From contig VBJE01000141.1 in the NCBI GenBank assembly GCA_005879675.1, positions 1 through 6,665 of the forward strand: a DNA stretch of 6,665 nucleotides, read 5' to 3'. Position numbers and translations under genes: made by a program. Positions 1 to 5,394 of this stretch are shown here, in pieces; within the stretch, counting starts at the first letter, position 1, and every line of letters begins with the position of its first letter. Origin of the DNA: Chloroflexota bacterium (GTDB lineage: Bacteria > Chloroflexota > Dormibacteria > Dormibacterales > Dormibacteraceae). The notes beneath the pieces were generated by a model. That model saw only the letters and a list, made by a program, of their open reading frames with translations, was not told where the DNA came from and did not search any database.

Positions 1-66
1 GATCCGGATCCCGCGTCGGCGCTGGACGACCTTTTCGCTCCGACCCCTGTGGGCGGCGGGAGGTAA
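1..66 (+). CDS. C-terminal tail of an upstream gene, probably the 2-oxoacid dehydrogenase E1 alpha subunit (partial)
   Basis: The first reading frame is open from the window edge and encodes 21 residues (DPDPASALDDLFAPTPVGGGR) before a TAA stop at 64-66. The tail carries no diagnostic motif. It is called E1 alpha only because it ends 3 nt before the E1 beta start, and the alpha subunit gene usually precedes the beta gene in split E1 operons. The E1 beta ribosome binding site lies inside its last codons, which fits co-translation of two subunits of one heterotetramer. The bulk of the gene, including the thiamine diphosphate-binding motif expected in an alpha subunit, lies outside the window, so the identity is inferred from position. 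Confidence 0.5.
   Translation, partial: DPDPASALDDLFAPTPVGGGR
58..63 (+). promoter_or_regulatory. Ribosome binding site for the E1 beta gene
   Basis: GGGAGG lies 6 nt upstream of the ATG at 70 and overlaps the last codons of the preceding gene. It supports ATG 70 as the true start and indicates translation coupled to the upstream gene. Confidence 0.65.
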
Positions 67-69
67 CCG

Positions 70-1086
70 ATGGCATACCTGAGCTTCGGTCAAGCCACGA
101 ACGACGCGATGCGCGAAGCGATGCGGGCCGACGAGAAGGTCATCGTGATGGGGCTCGACATTCGCTGGGGCGGAAGCTTCGGCCAGTTCAGAGGCCTGTT
201 CGACGAGTTCGGCGATCGGGTGATCGACATGCCGATCTCGGAGTCGGTCATCGTCGCGGCCTGCGTGGGCGCCGCGGCCACGGGATTGCGGCCCGTCGCG
301 TCGATGAGCTTTGTCGAGTTCACGCTCGGCGCATTCGACGAGATCGTCAACCAGGCCGCCAAGTTCCGCTATATGTTCGGCGGCCAGGTCAGTGTCCCCA
401 TGGTCCTCCGGGCAGCCGATGGAGTGATCAAGTCCGCGGCGGCTCAGCACTCTGAAAGCATCGAGGCGCTCTTCGCACACGTGCCAGGGCTGAAGGTGGT
501 GGCGGCGTCGACCCCCTCCGACGCCAAGGGCCTCCTGATTCAGTCGATCCTTGACGACAACCCGGTGATCTATCTCGAGAACAAGCGGATCCAGCCCGTG
601 AAGGGTGAAGTGGCCGAGGGTTACTACACTGTCCCGCTGGGACAGGCGGCCTTGCGCCGCGAAGGCAAAGACGTGACCATCGTGGCCTACTCGGGCATGG
701 CCATCAACGGCGCCCAGGCCTGCGAGACACTCGCGACCGAGCAGGGGATCGATGCGGAGCTCATCGACCTGCGCACGATCGTGCCGCTGGATTTCGAAGC
801 CATCGCTCGATCCGTCGCCAAAACACGCCGGGCGGTGATCTGCCATGAGGGATGGGTGTCGGGCGGCGTGGGGGCTGAGATCTCGGCCCGGATCACAGAG
901 GAGCTGTTCGCCGACCTGTTAGCTCCAGTCGAGCGCGTCGGCGCCAAGAACGCGCACATACCGTTCGCGCCGGTCCTCGAGCGCGCGGTCGTGCCGGCCG
1001 CCGAGGAGATCGTCGCGGCGGCCAAGCGTGCGGTTGAATACTCGCGCCCGCCGGCCAAGCGCAGCCACGAATCGGTGGCGCGGTGA
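70..1086 (+). CDS. 2-oxoacid dehydrogenase E1 component, beta subunit (pyruvate/acetoin dehydrogenase type)
   Basis: This encodes a 338-residue transketolase-like beta subunit of a split E1 enzyme. With the alpha subunit it would decarboxylate a 2-oxo substrate on thiamine diphosphate in the cytoplasm and pass the acyl group to a lipoyl domain. The pyrimidine domain covers roughly residues 1-180 and the transketolase C-terminal domain about 195-325. Visible family motifs are PISES, with the cofactor-activating Glu at 58; QHSES, with the active-site His at about 127; DLRTIVPLD; and HEGWVSGGVGAEI in the C-terminal domain. Length is normal and no break is seen, unlike several genes further along. 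The start is supported by GGGAGG 6 nt upstream. The 3' end overlaps the lipoyl-domain gene by 4 bp (GTGA), so the two are almost certainly coupled. Substrate cannot be read from sequence: pyruvate, acetoin, branched-chain or an unusual 2-oxo acid are all possible. The acid-sugar genes beside it make an unusual substrate worth considering. Confidence 0.93.
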   Translation: MAYLSFGQATNDAMREAMRADEKVIVMGLDIRWGGSFGQFRGLFDEFGDRVIDMPISESVIVAACVGAAATGLRPVASMSFVEFTLGAFDEIVNQAAKFRYMFGGQVSVPMVLRAADGVIKSAAAQHSESIEALFAHVPGLKVVAASTPSDAKGLLIQSILDDNPVIYLENKRIQPVKGEVAEGYYTVPLGQAALRREGKDVTIVAYSGMAINGAQACETLATEQGIDAELIDLRTIVPLDFEAIARSVAKTRRAVICHEGWVSGGVGAEISARITEELFADLLAPVERVGAKNAHIPFAPVLERAVVPAAEEIVAAAKRAVEYSRPPAKRSHESVAR

Positions 1087-1322
1087 AGAAACCGATCGTG
1101 CTGCAGGGGGTGGGCCTGGTGGAGCAGATCACGGTTACCGAATGGCTCTTCGAGGCGGGCGAGACGGTGAAGGCCGGCGACACGGTGGTGAACATCGAAA
1201 CCGAGAAGGCGACGGTTGGCGTCACGGCTCCCGCCGATGGCGTCCTGGAGATCGCCGTCGAAGAGAGCCCGGAACTGGTGGCGGCGGACGCCGTGCTGGG
1301 CTACGTCGACGACCAGGCCTAG
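1083..1322 (+). CDS. Stand-alone lipoyl-domain protein (biotin/lipoyl attachment domain, E2 lipoyl-domain type)
   Basis: This is a 79-residue protein made of a single lipoyl/biotinyl hammerhead domain. The attachment site is IETEKATV, with the predicted lipoylated lysine at residue 42. It matches the E(T/S)DKA pattern of 2-oxoacid dehydrogenase E2 proteins, not the MKM motif of biotin carriers. The two halves of the domain are visible: GETVKAGDTV before the lysine and APADGVL after it. There is no peripheral-subunit-binding domain and no acyltransferase catalytic domain, so it is only the swinging arm of an E2. It starts at a GTG whose last two bases form part of the E1 beta stop (GTGA overlap). 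No strong ribosome binding site is visible, as expected for coupled translation. It probably carries the acyl or hydroxyalkyl group made by the adjacent E1. The acyl acceptor and the E3 reoxidising partner must be encoded elsewhere. Confidence 0.9.
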   Translation: MKKPIVLQGVGLVEQITVTEWLFEAGETVKAGDTVVNIETEKATVGVTAPADGVLEIAVEESPELVAADAVLGYVDDQA

Positions 1323-1326
1323 CGCC

Positions 1327-1392
1327 ATGGAGCTTGGATTCATCGCGCTGGGAAAGACCCGGTGGAGGCTCTACGCGAGAATTTCGGTTTGA
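1327..1392 (+). pseudogene. Truncated start of a 6-phosphogluconate/3-hydroxyisobutyrate dehydrogenase-like gene
   Basis: An ATG 4 nt after the lipoyl gene stop opens a frame beginning MELGFIALGK, then diverging (TRWRLYARISV) to a TGA at 1390-1392. The first ten residues closely resemble the conserved Rossmann start of beta-hydroxyacid dehydrogenases (typically MxLGFIGLGxMG), the family that includes 6-phosphogluconate, 3-hydroxyisobutyrate, tartronate-semialdehyde and L-threonate dehydrogenases. Here the second motif glycine is alanine and the similarity ends at about 1355. The next bases read in another frame as an isomerase, so nearly the whole dehydrogenase gene is missing. A dehydrogenase of this family fits an acid-sugar operon. 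A chance match is possible because only ten residues are informative, but the position directly after an operon stop favours a real gene start. Confidence 0.5.
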
Positions 1393-1541
1393 TCGCTCAC
1401 GTGCAGATCGTCGACGCGCCCGGCAGACACGAGCCGGGCACCGCGTACGCGGGTTTTGTCGGCCTGGAGTACCGCCCGGCGGGATCGACCGACGAAGGCC
1501 TCGGGCGGATCAAAGGTCTCGGCTCGCCTGCCTCCGCCTGA
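1362..1541 (+). pseudogene. C-terminal remnant of a hydroxypyruvate isomerase / 2-oxo-tetronate isomerase (Hyi/OtnI-like)
   Basis: Reading from 1362 in the frame that stops at 1539-1541 gives 59 residues containing ENFGLIAHVQIVDAPGRHEP and then GFVGLEYRPAG. These match the C-terminal part of the hydroxypyruvate isomerase TIM-barrel family, including E. coli Hyi (HLQIADNPHRGEPGTGEINY, then GWVGCEYKP). Two things are wrong. The N-terminal roughly 170-200 residues are absent and are replaced by the dehydrogenase start. The segment between the PGT motif and the GFVGLEY motif lacks about 15 residues (junction near 1440-1445) without losing the frame. No start codon or ribosome binding site belongs to the fragment, so it is not a functional gene as read. 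Its 3' end overlaps the end of the opposing pdxA-like gene by 32 bp. An intact copy would interconvert hydroxypyruvate and tartronate semialdehyde, or 2-oxo- and 3-oxo-tetronate. Confidence 0.75.
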
Positions 1542-2416
1542 CGATCTCGGCCGCGACCGTGATCGCGGTGCCCATGCTCTCCCAGCGCGCGATCCCCTTG
1601 CCCGCGATGTCGAACGCGGTTCCGTGGTCGACCGACGTTCGGATGATGGGCAGTCCGAGCGAGATATTGACGCCGGCGTCAAAGCCCAGCAGTTTGACCG
1701 GCACGTGACCCTGGTCGTGGTACATCGCCACGACGAGATCGAACTCACCGTTCACCGCGCGCCAGAACAGCGTGTCGGCCGGCCAGGGACCAGTGACGTC
1801 GATCCCTTTTTGTTTTGCGTTGTTCACCGCGGGGGCGATCTCGTTCTGCTCCTCGTCGCCGAAGAGTCCTGCCTCCCCCGCGTGCGGATTCAGGCCAGCG
1901 ACGCCGATTCGCGGCTGGTGAATACCGAGCATGTGACCGGCTTCCGCCGCGAGCTCGATGGTGCGCAGGATGCGCTCTCGCGTCACGGCCTCGATCGCCT
2001 GGGTCTGACGTGAGCAGCATGCGGACGTCTTCGGCGTGAGTGAGGTCGGCGAGCATCTCGGTGTGGCCGGGCCACGGGTATCCCGCGAGTCTGATCGCCT
2101 CCTTATTGATCGGCGCCGTGACGAGGGCATCGGCCTTCCCCGCCTCGATCAGCTCAACCGCCCTGGTCACCGCCTCCACGGCGGCCTGCCCCGCTTCCTT
2201 GCTCAGCTCTCCCTTCCTTGTGTGAGTGGCCTTGCCGGCAGCTTCGACGTGTGGAAGGGGTGGAAGATCCAGGGCGCGAGCGGTTTGTTCGAGCAGGGCC
2301 GGATCGCCGGTGACGATGCACTCGGCCACGCCTGTTGGGAGATGCGCGATCGCCTTGATCGTGACCTCCGGCCCGACGCCCGCAGGATCGCCGGACGAGA
2401 TCACCAGGCGAGGCAT
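1510..2416 (-). pseudogene. PdxA/PdxA2-type 4-phospho-sugar-acid dehydrogenase, frameshifted by a small internal deletion
   Basis: The start is the ATG at 2414-2416, 4 nt after the stop of the kinase gene, giving MPRLVISSGDPAGVGPE, the standard PdxA N-terminus. This frame continues through VTAPINKEAIRLAGYPWPGH to MLL at about 2012-2020, then loses similarity. Similarity resumes in a different frame at QAIEAVTRERILRT (about 2000) and runs through GLNPHAGE, AMYHDQG and RTSVDHGTAFDIAGKG to a TGA at 1510-1512. About 15 residues normally joining these halves are missing, including the TTH-type segment that carries the first metal-ligand histidine (H166 in E. coli numbering). The other two, in NPHAGE and YHDQG, are present. 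PdxA oxidises 4-phosphohydroxythreonine in vitamin B6 synthesis. PdxA2 paralogues oxidise and decarboxylate D-threonate or D-erythronate 4-phosphate to dihydroxyacetone phosphate. The adjacent DUF1537 kinase makes the PdxA2 role far more likely. As read it cannot give an active enzyme. Confidence 0.85.
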
Positions 2417-2420
2417 GCGG

Positions 2421-3383
2421 TCAGCCACCGCGTGCCAGCGCGTCCAGGGCGAGTGTGATGGCATCGTCGGTTCCGAAGGAGCCGGACTTGACTGCGATCG
2501 GCATGCCGTCGTGTTGTCCGCCGACGCAGACTCCGACGGGAACCCGCGGCTGAGCCTCTCCGCGCAGCTCGATCGTCTCCGCTCCAAGCCACCGCATGAT
2601 GCGGGCCGCGGTCTCACCACCCGTGACGACGATTCCGTCGTGCCCGTCGAGATCGCCGGGCAGCTCGTCCGGCCCGAGCACGATCACGTCTCTGCCGCCG
2701 TCGACGGCGACCCGCACCTGCGCCATCGCCGCGCGAGTGCCGACGATGGCGACAGGCCGCTTGCATGGTCGCCATCGGTGATGCGAGGTTTCGTCGAACC
2801 CGAAGGCAGCCGGCAATCGTGACGCGAGACCGGATGCGCCGGCGACGATTGGTCGAGGGTCGGCAGAGGCGATCTCGCGGGCGACTCGCTCCAGGTCGTC
2901 GGCTGTAGTCGCGTCACAGACGACTACGAGGTCCGTTTCGGCATCCGCCGGTGATCCCAATATCGCGTTGATTCCCGCCTGCTGAAGCATCGCCATCAGG
3001 TCAACGTGACCGCCTGGCCATTGCTGGCGGCCACCAACTGTGATTCGCCCTTCTTCCGGGATCGCCGGCGCCAGCACGCAGCCGTCGTTCGACACCTCGA
3101 GCGTTCCGGCGATGTCCGCCGCCACGTTTCCACGCATCAGGGAGTCGACCTTTCTGAACAAGACATCGACTCCGGCCTTCCTCAATGCAGCCGCGGCCTC
3201 CGAAGAGCGGTGCGTCGACGTTTGCACGCGCTCGTCTCGAGACTCAGTGCTAATCGCGATGCAGTTCCACGCGGGATCAATCCGAAGGGGCCAGAGGGTC
3301 ACGCCGACGGATCCCATCGCGAGGAAGGCCACGGAGCTGTCGCACGCGCCGGTCAGATCGTCAGCGACGACACCTATTCGCAT
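2421..3383 (-). CDS. DUF1537-family four-carbon acid-sugar kinase, shortened (threonate/3-oxo-tetronate 4-kinase type)
   Basis: This is a 320-residue reading frame starting at ATG 3381-3383 (MRIGVVADDLTGACD), the characteristic N-terminus of DUF1537 kinases. Further family landmarks are the KVDSLMRGNV segment (about 79-87), APAIPEEGRITVGGRQ (about 105-120), the TGGETA nucleotide-binding motif (254-259) and KSGSFG (299-304). Members phosphorylate C4 acid sugars at O4 with ATP. Members are usually about 400-450 residues long. Two junctions look shortened: after GGRQQWPGG (about 3003-3020), where the loop with the usual RDP segment is missing, and around DELPGD (about 2646-2672), where the helix before the TGGETA motif is missing. 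Both preserve the frame. A GTG further upstream would add 30 residues unlike the family, so it was not chosen. No good ribosome binding site is seen before the ATG. The gene probably forms an operon with the downstream pdxA-like gene. Family is sure, activity doubtful. Confidence 0.85.
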   Translation of the reverse strand: MRIGVVADDLTGACDSSVAFLAMGSVGVTLWPLRIDPAWNCIAISTESRDERVQTSTHRSSEAAAALRKAGVDVLFRKVDSLMRGNVAADIAGTLEVSNDGCVLAPAIPEEGRITVGGRQQWPGGHVDLMAMLQQAGINAILGSPADAETDLVVVCDATTADDLERVAREIASADPRPIVAGASGLASRLPAAFGFDETSHHRWRPCKRPVAIVGTRAAMAQVRVAVDGGRDVIVLGPDELPGDLDGHDGIVVTGGETAARIMRWLGAETIELRGEAQPRVPVGVCVGGQHDGMPIAVKSGSFGTDDAITLALDALARGG

Positions 3384-3789
3384 TACGTAAAGGTGATCTC
3401 GACGCCTAACGACACCGACACAAGGACATGCTGGTGAAACCTGTATCCGTCGCGGAGCGAGATCTCCCTCCACGACGCAATGGTCGTAGCCGCCGAGAGA
3501 GCGGCGGCCAGTCTCGATCGAGTGGTCTTAATCAGGGCACGTTCTGTTCGCAAGCGAATCGCGTGGCAATTGAAGCAGGTCCGCCATAGGGCAAAAAGAA
3601 GTCTCGGTTCCGCGCTGGGGGCCGGATCGCGCATGCTTGGTCGGCGGTTGCTCCCGCTAAACCTCGCCTTATCGCAAGCTTTTGAGCCGGAGGCCTTGGG
3701 TGGACGACATATTCGAATACTCAGGCCGTCGGTGACCAGAATGCGAACGATCAGCCCGTAATGTTCTAGCCGGATATCGATGGTCGGCG
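3384..3789. other. Gene-free stretch between the acid-sugar kinase and the endonuclease gene
   Basis: About 400 bases with no coding region that resembles a protein family. Base composition looks less GC-rich than the preceding 3.4 kb. It would contain the promoter of the kinase-pdxA unit at its left end (transcribed leftwards), but no convincing -35/-10 pair was found. It also holds the first copy of a 17-bp direct repeat (3663-3679). No clear hairpin terminator follows the endonuclease stop at 3790. A regulator gene, which usually accompanies acid-sugar operons, is not visible here. Confidence 0.6.
3663..3679 (+). repeat. 17-bp direct repeat, copy 1
   Basis: CTCGCCTTATCGCAAGC occurs here and again, same orientation and identical, at 5274-5290. 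Both copies are in gene-free DNA and they bracket about 1.6 kb holding the endonuclease gene. An exact 17-bp match in a 6.7-kb window is very unlikely by chance. It could be an attachment-type duplication, the remnant of a longer repeat, or part of a dispersed genomic repeat. Confidence 0.7.
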
Positions 3790-4857
3790 CTAGAGCGCAA
3801 GCCGGATGCGCACCGGTGCATGATCGGACGCGGCGGTGCTTGCGGTCACCGTTGGAAAGCGCAGGAAGTCGAAGGCGACCTTCGTCGGCTCAGTGTTAGC
3901 TCGGCGGACGAGATTGGTCTGTTTCGGAAGCATCATCCCGCCGACGCTCGTCGACTTGAAGCCAATGCCGCGGCGCTCGATGGAGGGAGGCCACTTGGCG
4001 AGTTTGGCCAGCGCCGGCGAAAGCAAGATGTAGTCCAGCTGCCCGACTTGGTTGCGGCCCTTCCACCAGTGGGTCCATCGCTCTTCGGCGGGGAGCCGGT
4101 CGATAACGTTCTCGAGGCCGAGATCTCGGACCAACGGCCCCACCGGATCCGACTCGGGCTCATCGTTGAAATCCCCGCACAAGGCAAACAACTCGCTTTT
4201 GAACTTCGCACCCGGGAATCGCGAGCGGATGATCTTGGCAGCAGCTCTAGCCTCCCGCAGGCGGGTTGCATCGCTTTTGGCCGTCTCCGCCGCCTTGTCC
4301 TTGATATTGATGCCGGTGAACTTGCTCTTGAGATGCGCGATAAAGACGGTGAGCGTTCTCTGACCTGGTAGGTCGAGGACGACCTCCAACAGGTCACGGC
4401 GAAAGACGTAGTCCTTCTTGTCGGACGTCCGGTCGTCGACATGCGTGCGCACGTCCAGGATCTTCCGCGTGCTCAGGAGCCCGACGTCAATCTGCCTCAG
4501 GTCGCGACCATCGATGACCAGTGCATGGTCGTAGTGCTTGCCGAGATAGCGCTCGTTGAACTCGCGCAGCGCCAGCATGCTCTCGACCTCTTGAAGACAG
4601 ACAATGTCGGGGGGATCGCCGTCACCCAGTACCTTGGCCTCAATCCTTCGCTGGTCCTCGTTGAAGACCCGGAACATGCCGCGCTGATACATGGGGAGGA
4701 ATTTGAAGCGGGCATCGTCCGCCGCTTTCGGATCGACTACGCGAGTATCGAGCTCGGCAGGAGGCTTCTTGGACGGCGGACTGCCCGGGTACTTGTCCAT
4801 GAATCGGTAGCGGAGGAACAGGTTGTTCGCGTTGAACGTTGCGAGCGTGATGTTCAC
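3790..4857 (-). CDS. Endonuclease/exonuclease/phosphatase (EEP) family protein
   Basis: This is a 355-residue protein of the metal-dependent EEP fold (DNase I, exonuclease III, sphingomyelinase and inositol-phosphatase superfamily), which cleaves phosphodiester or phosphoester bonds. All catalytic blocks are visible in order: TFNANN with Asn9; CLQEVE with Glu90, a metal ligand; the conserved Arg/Asp pair in LRQIDVG (121-124); IAHLKSK with His175; CGDFND with Asp229 and Asn231; QLDYIL with Asp275; and the terminal SDHAPV with the Asp345-His346 pair. The chosen start is the GTG at 4855-4857, because the family similarity begins at once (MNITLATFNANN) and a weak purine-rich site (ATGGGA) precedes it. 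A GTG 42 nt further upstream (4897-4899) would add 14 residues unlike the family. No signal peptide or membrane segment is evident. It stands alone between gene-free stretches and appears undamaged. Substrate (DNA, lipid or other) cannot be predicted from these motifs. Confidence 0.9.
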   Translation of the reverse strand: MNITLATFNANNLFLRYRFMDKYPGSPPSKKPPAELDTRVVDPKAADDARFKFLPMYQRGMFRVFNEDQRRIEAKVLGDGDPPDIVCLQEVESMLALREFNERYLGKHYDHALVIDGRDLRQIDVGLLSTRKILDVRTHVDDRTSDKKDYVFRRDLLEVVLDLPGQRTLTVFIAHLKSKFTGINIKDKAAETAKSDATRLREARAAAKIIRSRFPGAKFKSELFALCGDFNDEPESDPVGPLVRDLGLENVIDRLPAEERWTHWWKGRNQVGQLDYILLSPALAKLAKWPPSIERRGIGFKSTSVGGMMLPKQTNLVRRANTEPTKVAFDFLRFPTVTASTAASDHAPVRIRLAL

Positions 4858-5197
4858 CGGCGTCCCATCACATTTATTTCGCTTCGGTGACCACGACACA
4901 CGTCCATCTCAGGGCTGGCGAGGGTGCTTCCCAACCTCGGCAGCGATTCGACACTAGCCTAATTCGGGAGGCGCGGCCTGTCCAGGCTTGCAATCAATTT
5001 GTTTTCTGGCTGCCAATTTGGGCGGCCTTCGCGGCTTGATGCAGACGCCAACAGGTCGATAAGGCCGTTCCTACCAAGCCGTCAGGCAGGGTCACTCCAC
5101 CGGAGCCACAGCTTTTTGACTTCAAAATAGGGCAATGCGGCTCTGGCCTACATTCCGAGGATCAGTAGCCCCAGAGGGTTATCCGCAGCAAGGGCTC

Positions 5198-5241
5198 GGC
5201 GTCACGGTCACACATAGATGGCGTCACGGTCACACATAGAT
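5198..5241. repeat. Perfect 22-bp tandem duplication (two copies)
   Basis: The unit GGCGTCACGGTCACACATAG followed by AT occurs at 5198-5219 and is repeated without mismatch or spacer at 5220-5241. Only two copies are present. There is no inverted copy elsewhere in the window that I could find. Possible meanings are replication slippage, a tandem operator-like site, or repeated transposase-binding sequences near an element end. None is established. Confidence 0.85.
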
Positions 5242-5273
5242 AAGGACGCGAGGCCCGAGATGCTAGCTAGAAG

Positions 5274-5290
5274 CTCGCCTTATCGCAAGC
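5274..5290 (+). repeat. 17-bp direct repeat, copy 2
   Basis: Identical in sequence and orientation to 3663-3679. It lies 33 bp after the 22-bp tandem duplication and its last two bases begin a 7-bp inverted repeat. Confidence 0.7.
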
Positions 5291-5309
5291 ATTGCCGTCC
5301 ATGCAATGC
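5289..5309. repeat. Short inverted repeat (7-bp stem, 7-nt loop)
   Basis: GCATTGC (5289-5295) and GCAATGC (5303-5309) are exact reverse complements around a 7-nt loop. There is no T tract, so it is not a typical intrinsic terminator. Its position at the edge of the 17-bp repeat suggests a possible recombination or protein-binding site, but a stem this short can arise by chance. Confidence 0.35.
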
Positions 5310-5394
5310 GCTACCGGTCAAGACACAGCGGGAATGGCTGGGCCTCTACGTCGGCCCTTCACCTGCCACCGTCTGCTGTGCGAGGACGCCCGCT

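Larger units (their letters stand above)
4858..5394. other. Gene-free stretch between the endonuclease and membrane-protein genes
   Basis: About 540 bases without a recognisable coding region on either strand. It contains a 22-bp tandem duplication (5198-5241), the second 17-bp direct repeat copy (5274-5290) and a short inverted repeat directly after it (5289-5309). Short open stretches on both strands are interrupted by stops and show no family similarity. The mixture of repeats and non-coding sequence looks like mobile-element debris or a recombination junction, but no transposase or integrase residues were recognised. Confidence 0.6.

Noticed and set aside
687..1343. Long minus-strand open frame (218 codons) opposite E1 beta and the lipoyl gene
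   Set aside because: It lies antisense to two genes with clear family motifs; its residues are low-complexity and arise from high-GC codon structure. No ribosome binding site or homology is apparent.
1028..1708. Plus-strand open frame of 226 codons very rich in Arg and Gly
   Set aside because: It is out of frame with E1 beta, the lipoyl gene and the isomerase remnant, and has the Arg/Gly composition typical of a high-GC shadow frame.
2226..2822. Plus-strand open frame (198 codons) opposite the pdxA-like and kinase genes
   Set aside because: Antisense to two recognised families, with no motif of its own.
3383..3634. Minus-strand 83-codon frame just upstream of the kinase start, considered as a regulator remnant
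   Set aside because: No helix-turn-helix or other family pattern is visible, and it ends on the kinase start without coupling signals.
3480..3761. Plus-strand 93-codon frame in the gene-free stretch
   Set aside because: Highly basic composition, no ribosome binding site before the ATG and no recognisable family. It could be chance, so it was not annotated.
5085..5147. Minus-strand peptide ALPYFEVKKLWLRWSDPA, considered as the end of a broken transposase
   Set aside because: Only 21 codons between two stops, no start, and I could not tie it to a known family.
5198..5241. Tandem repeat considered as a CRISPR array
   Set aside because: Only two units, abutting with no spacer, and no cas genes in the window.
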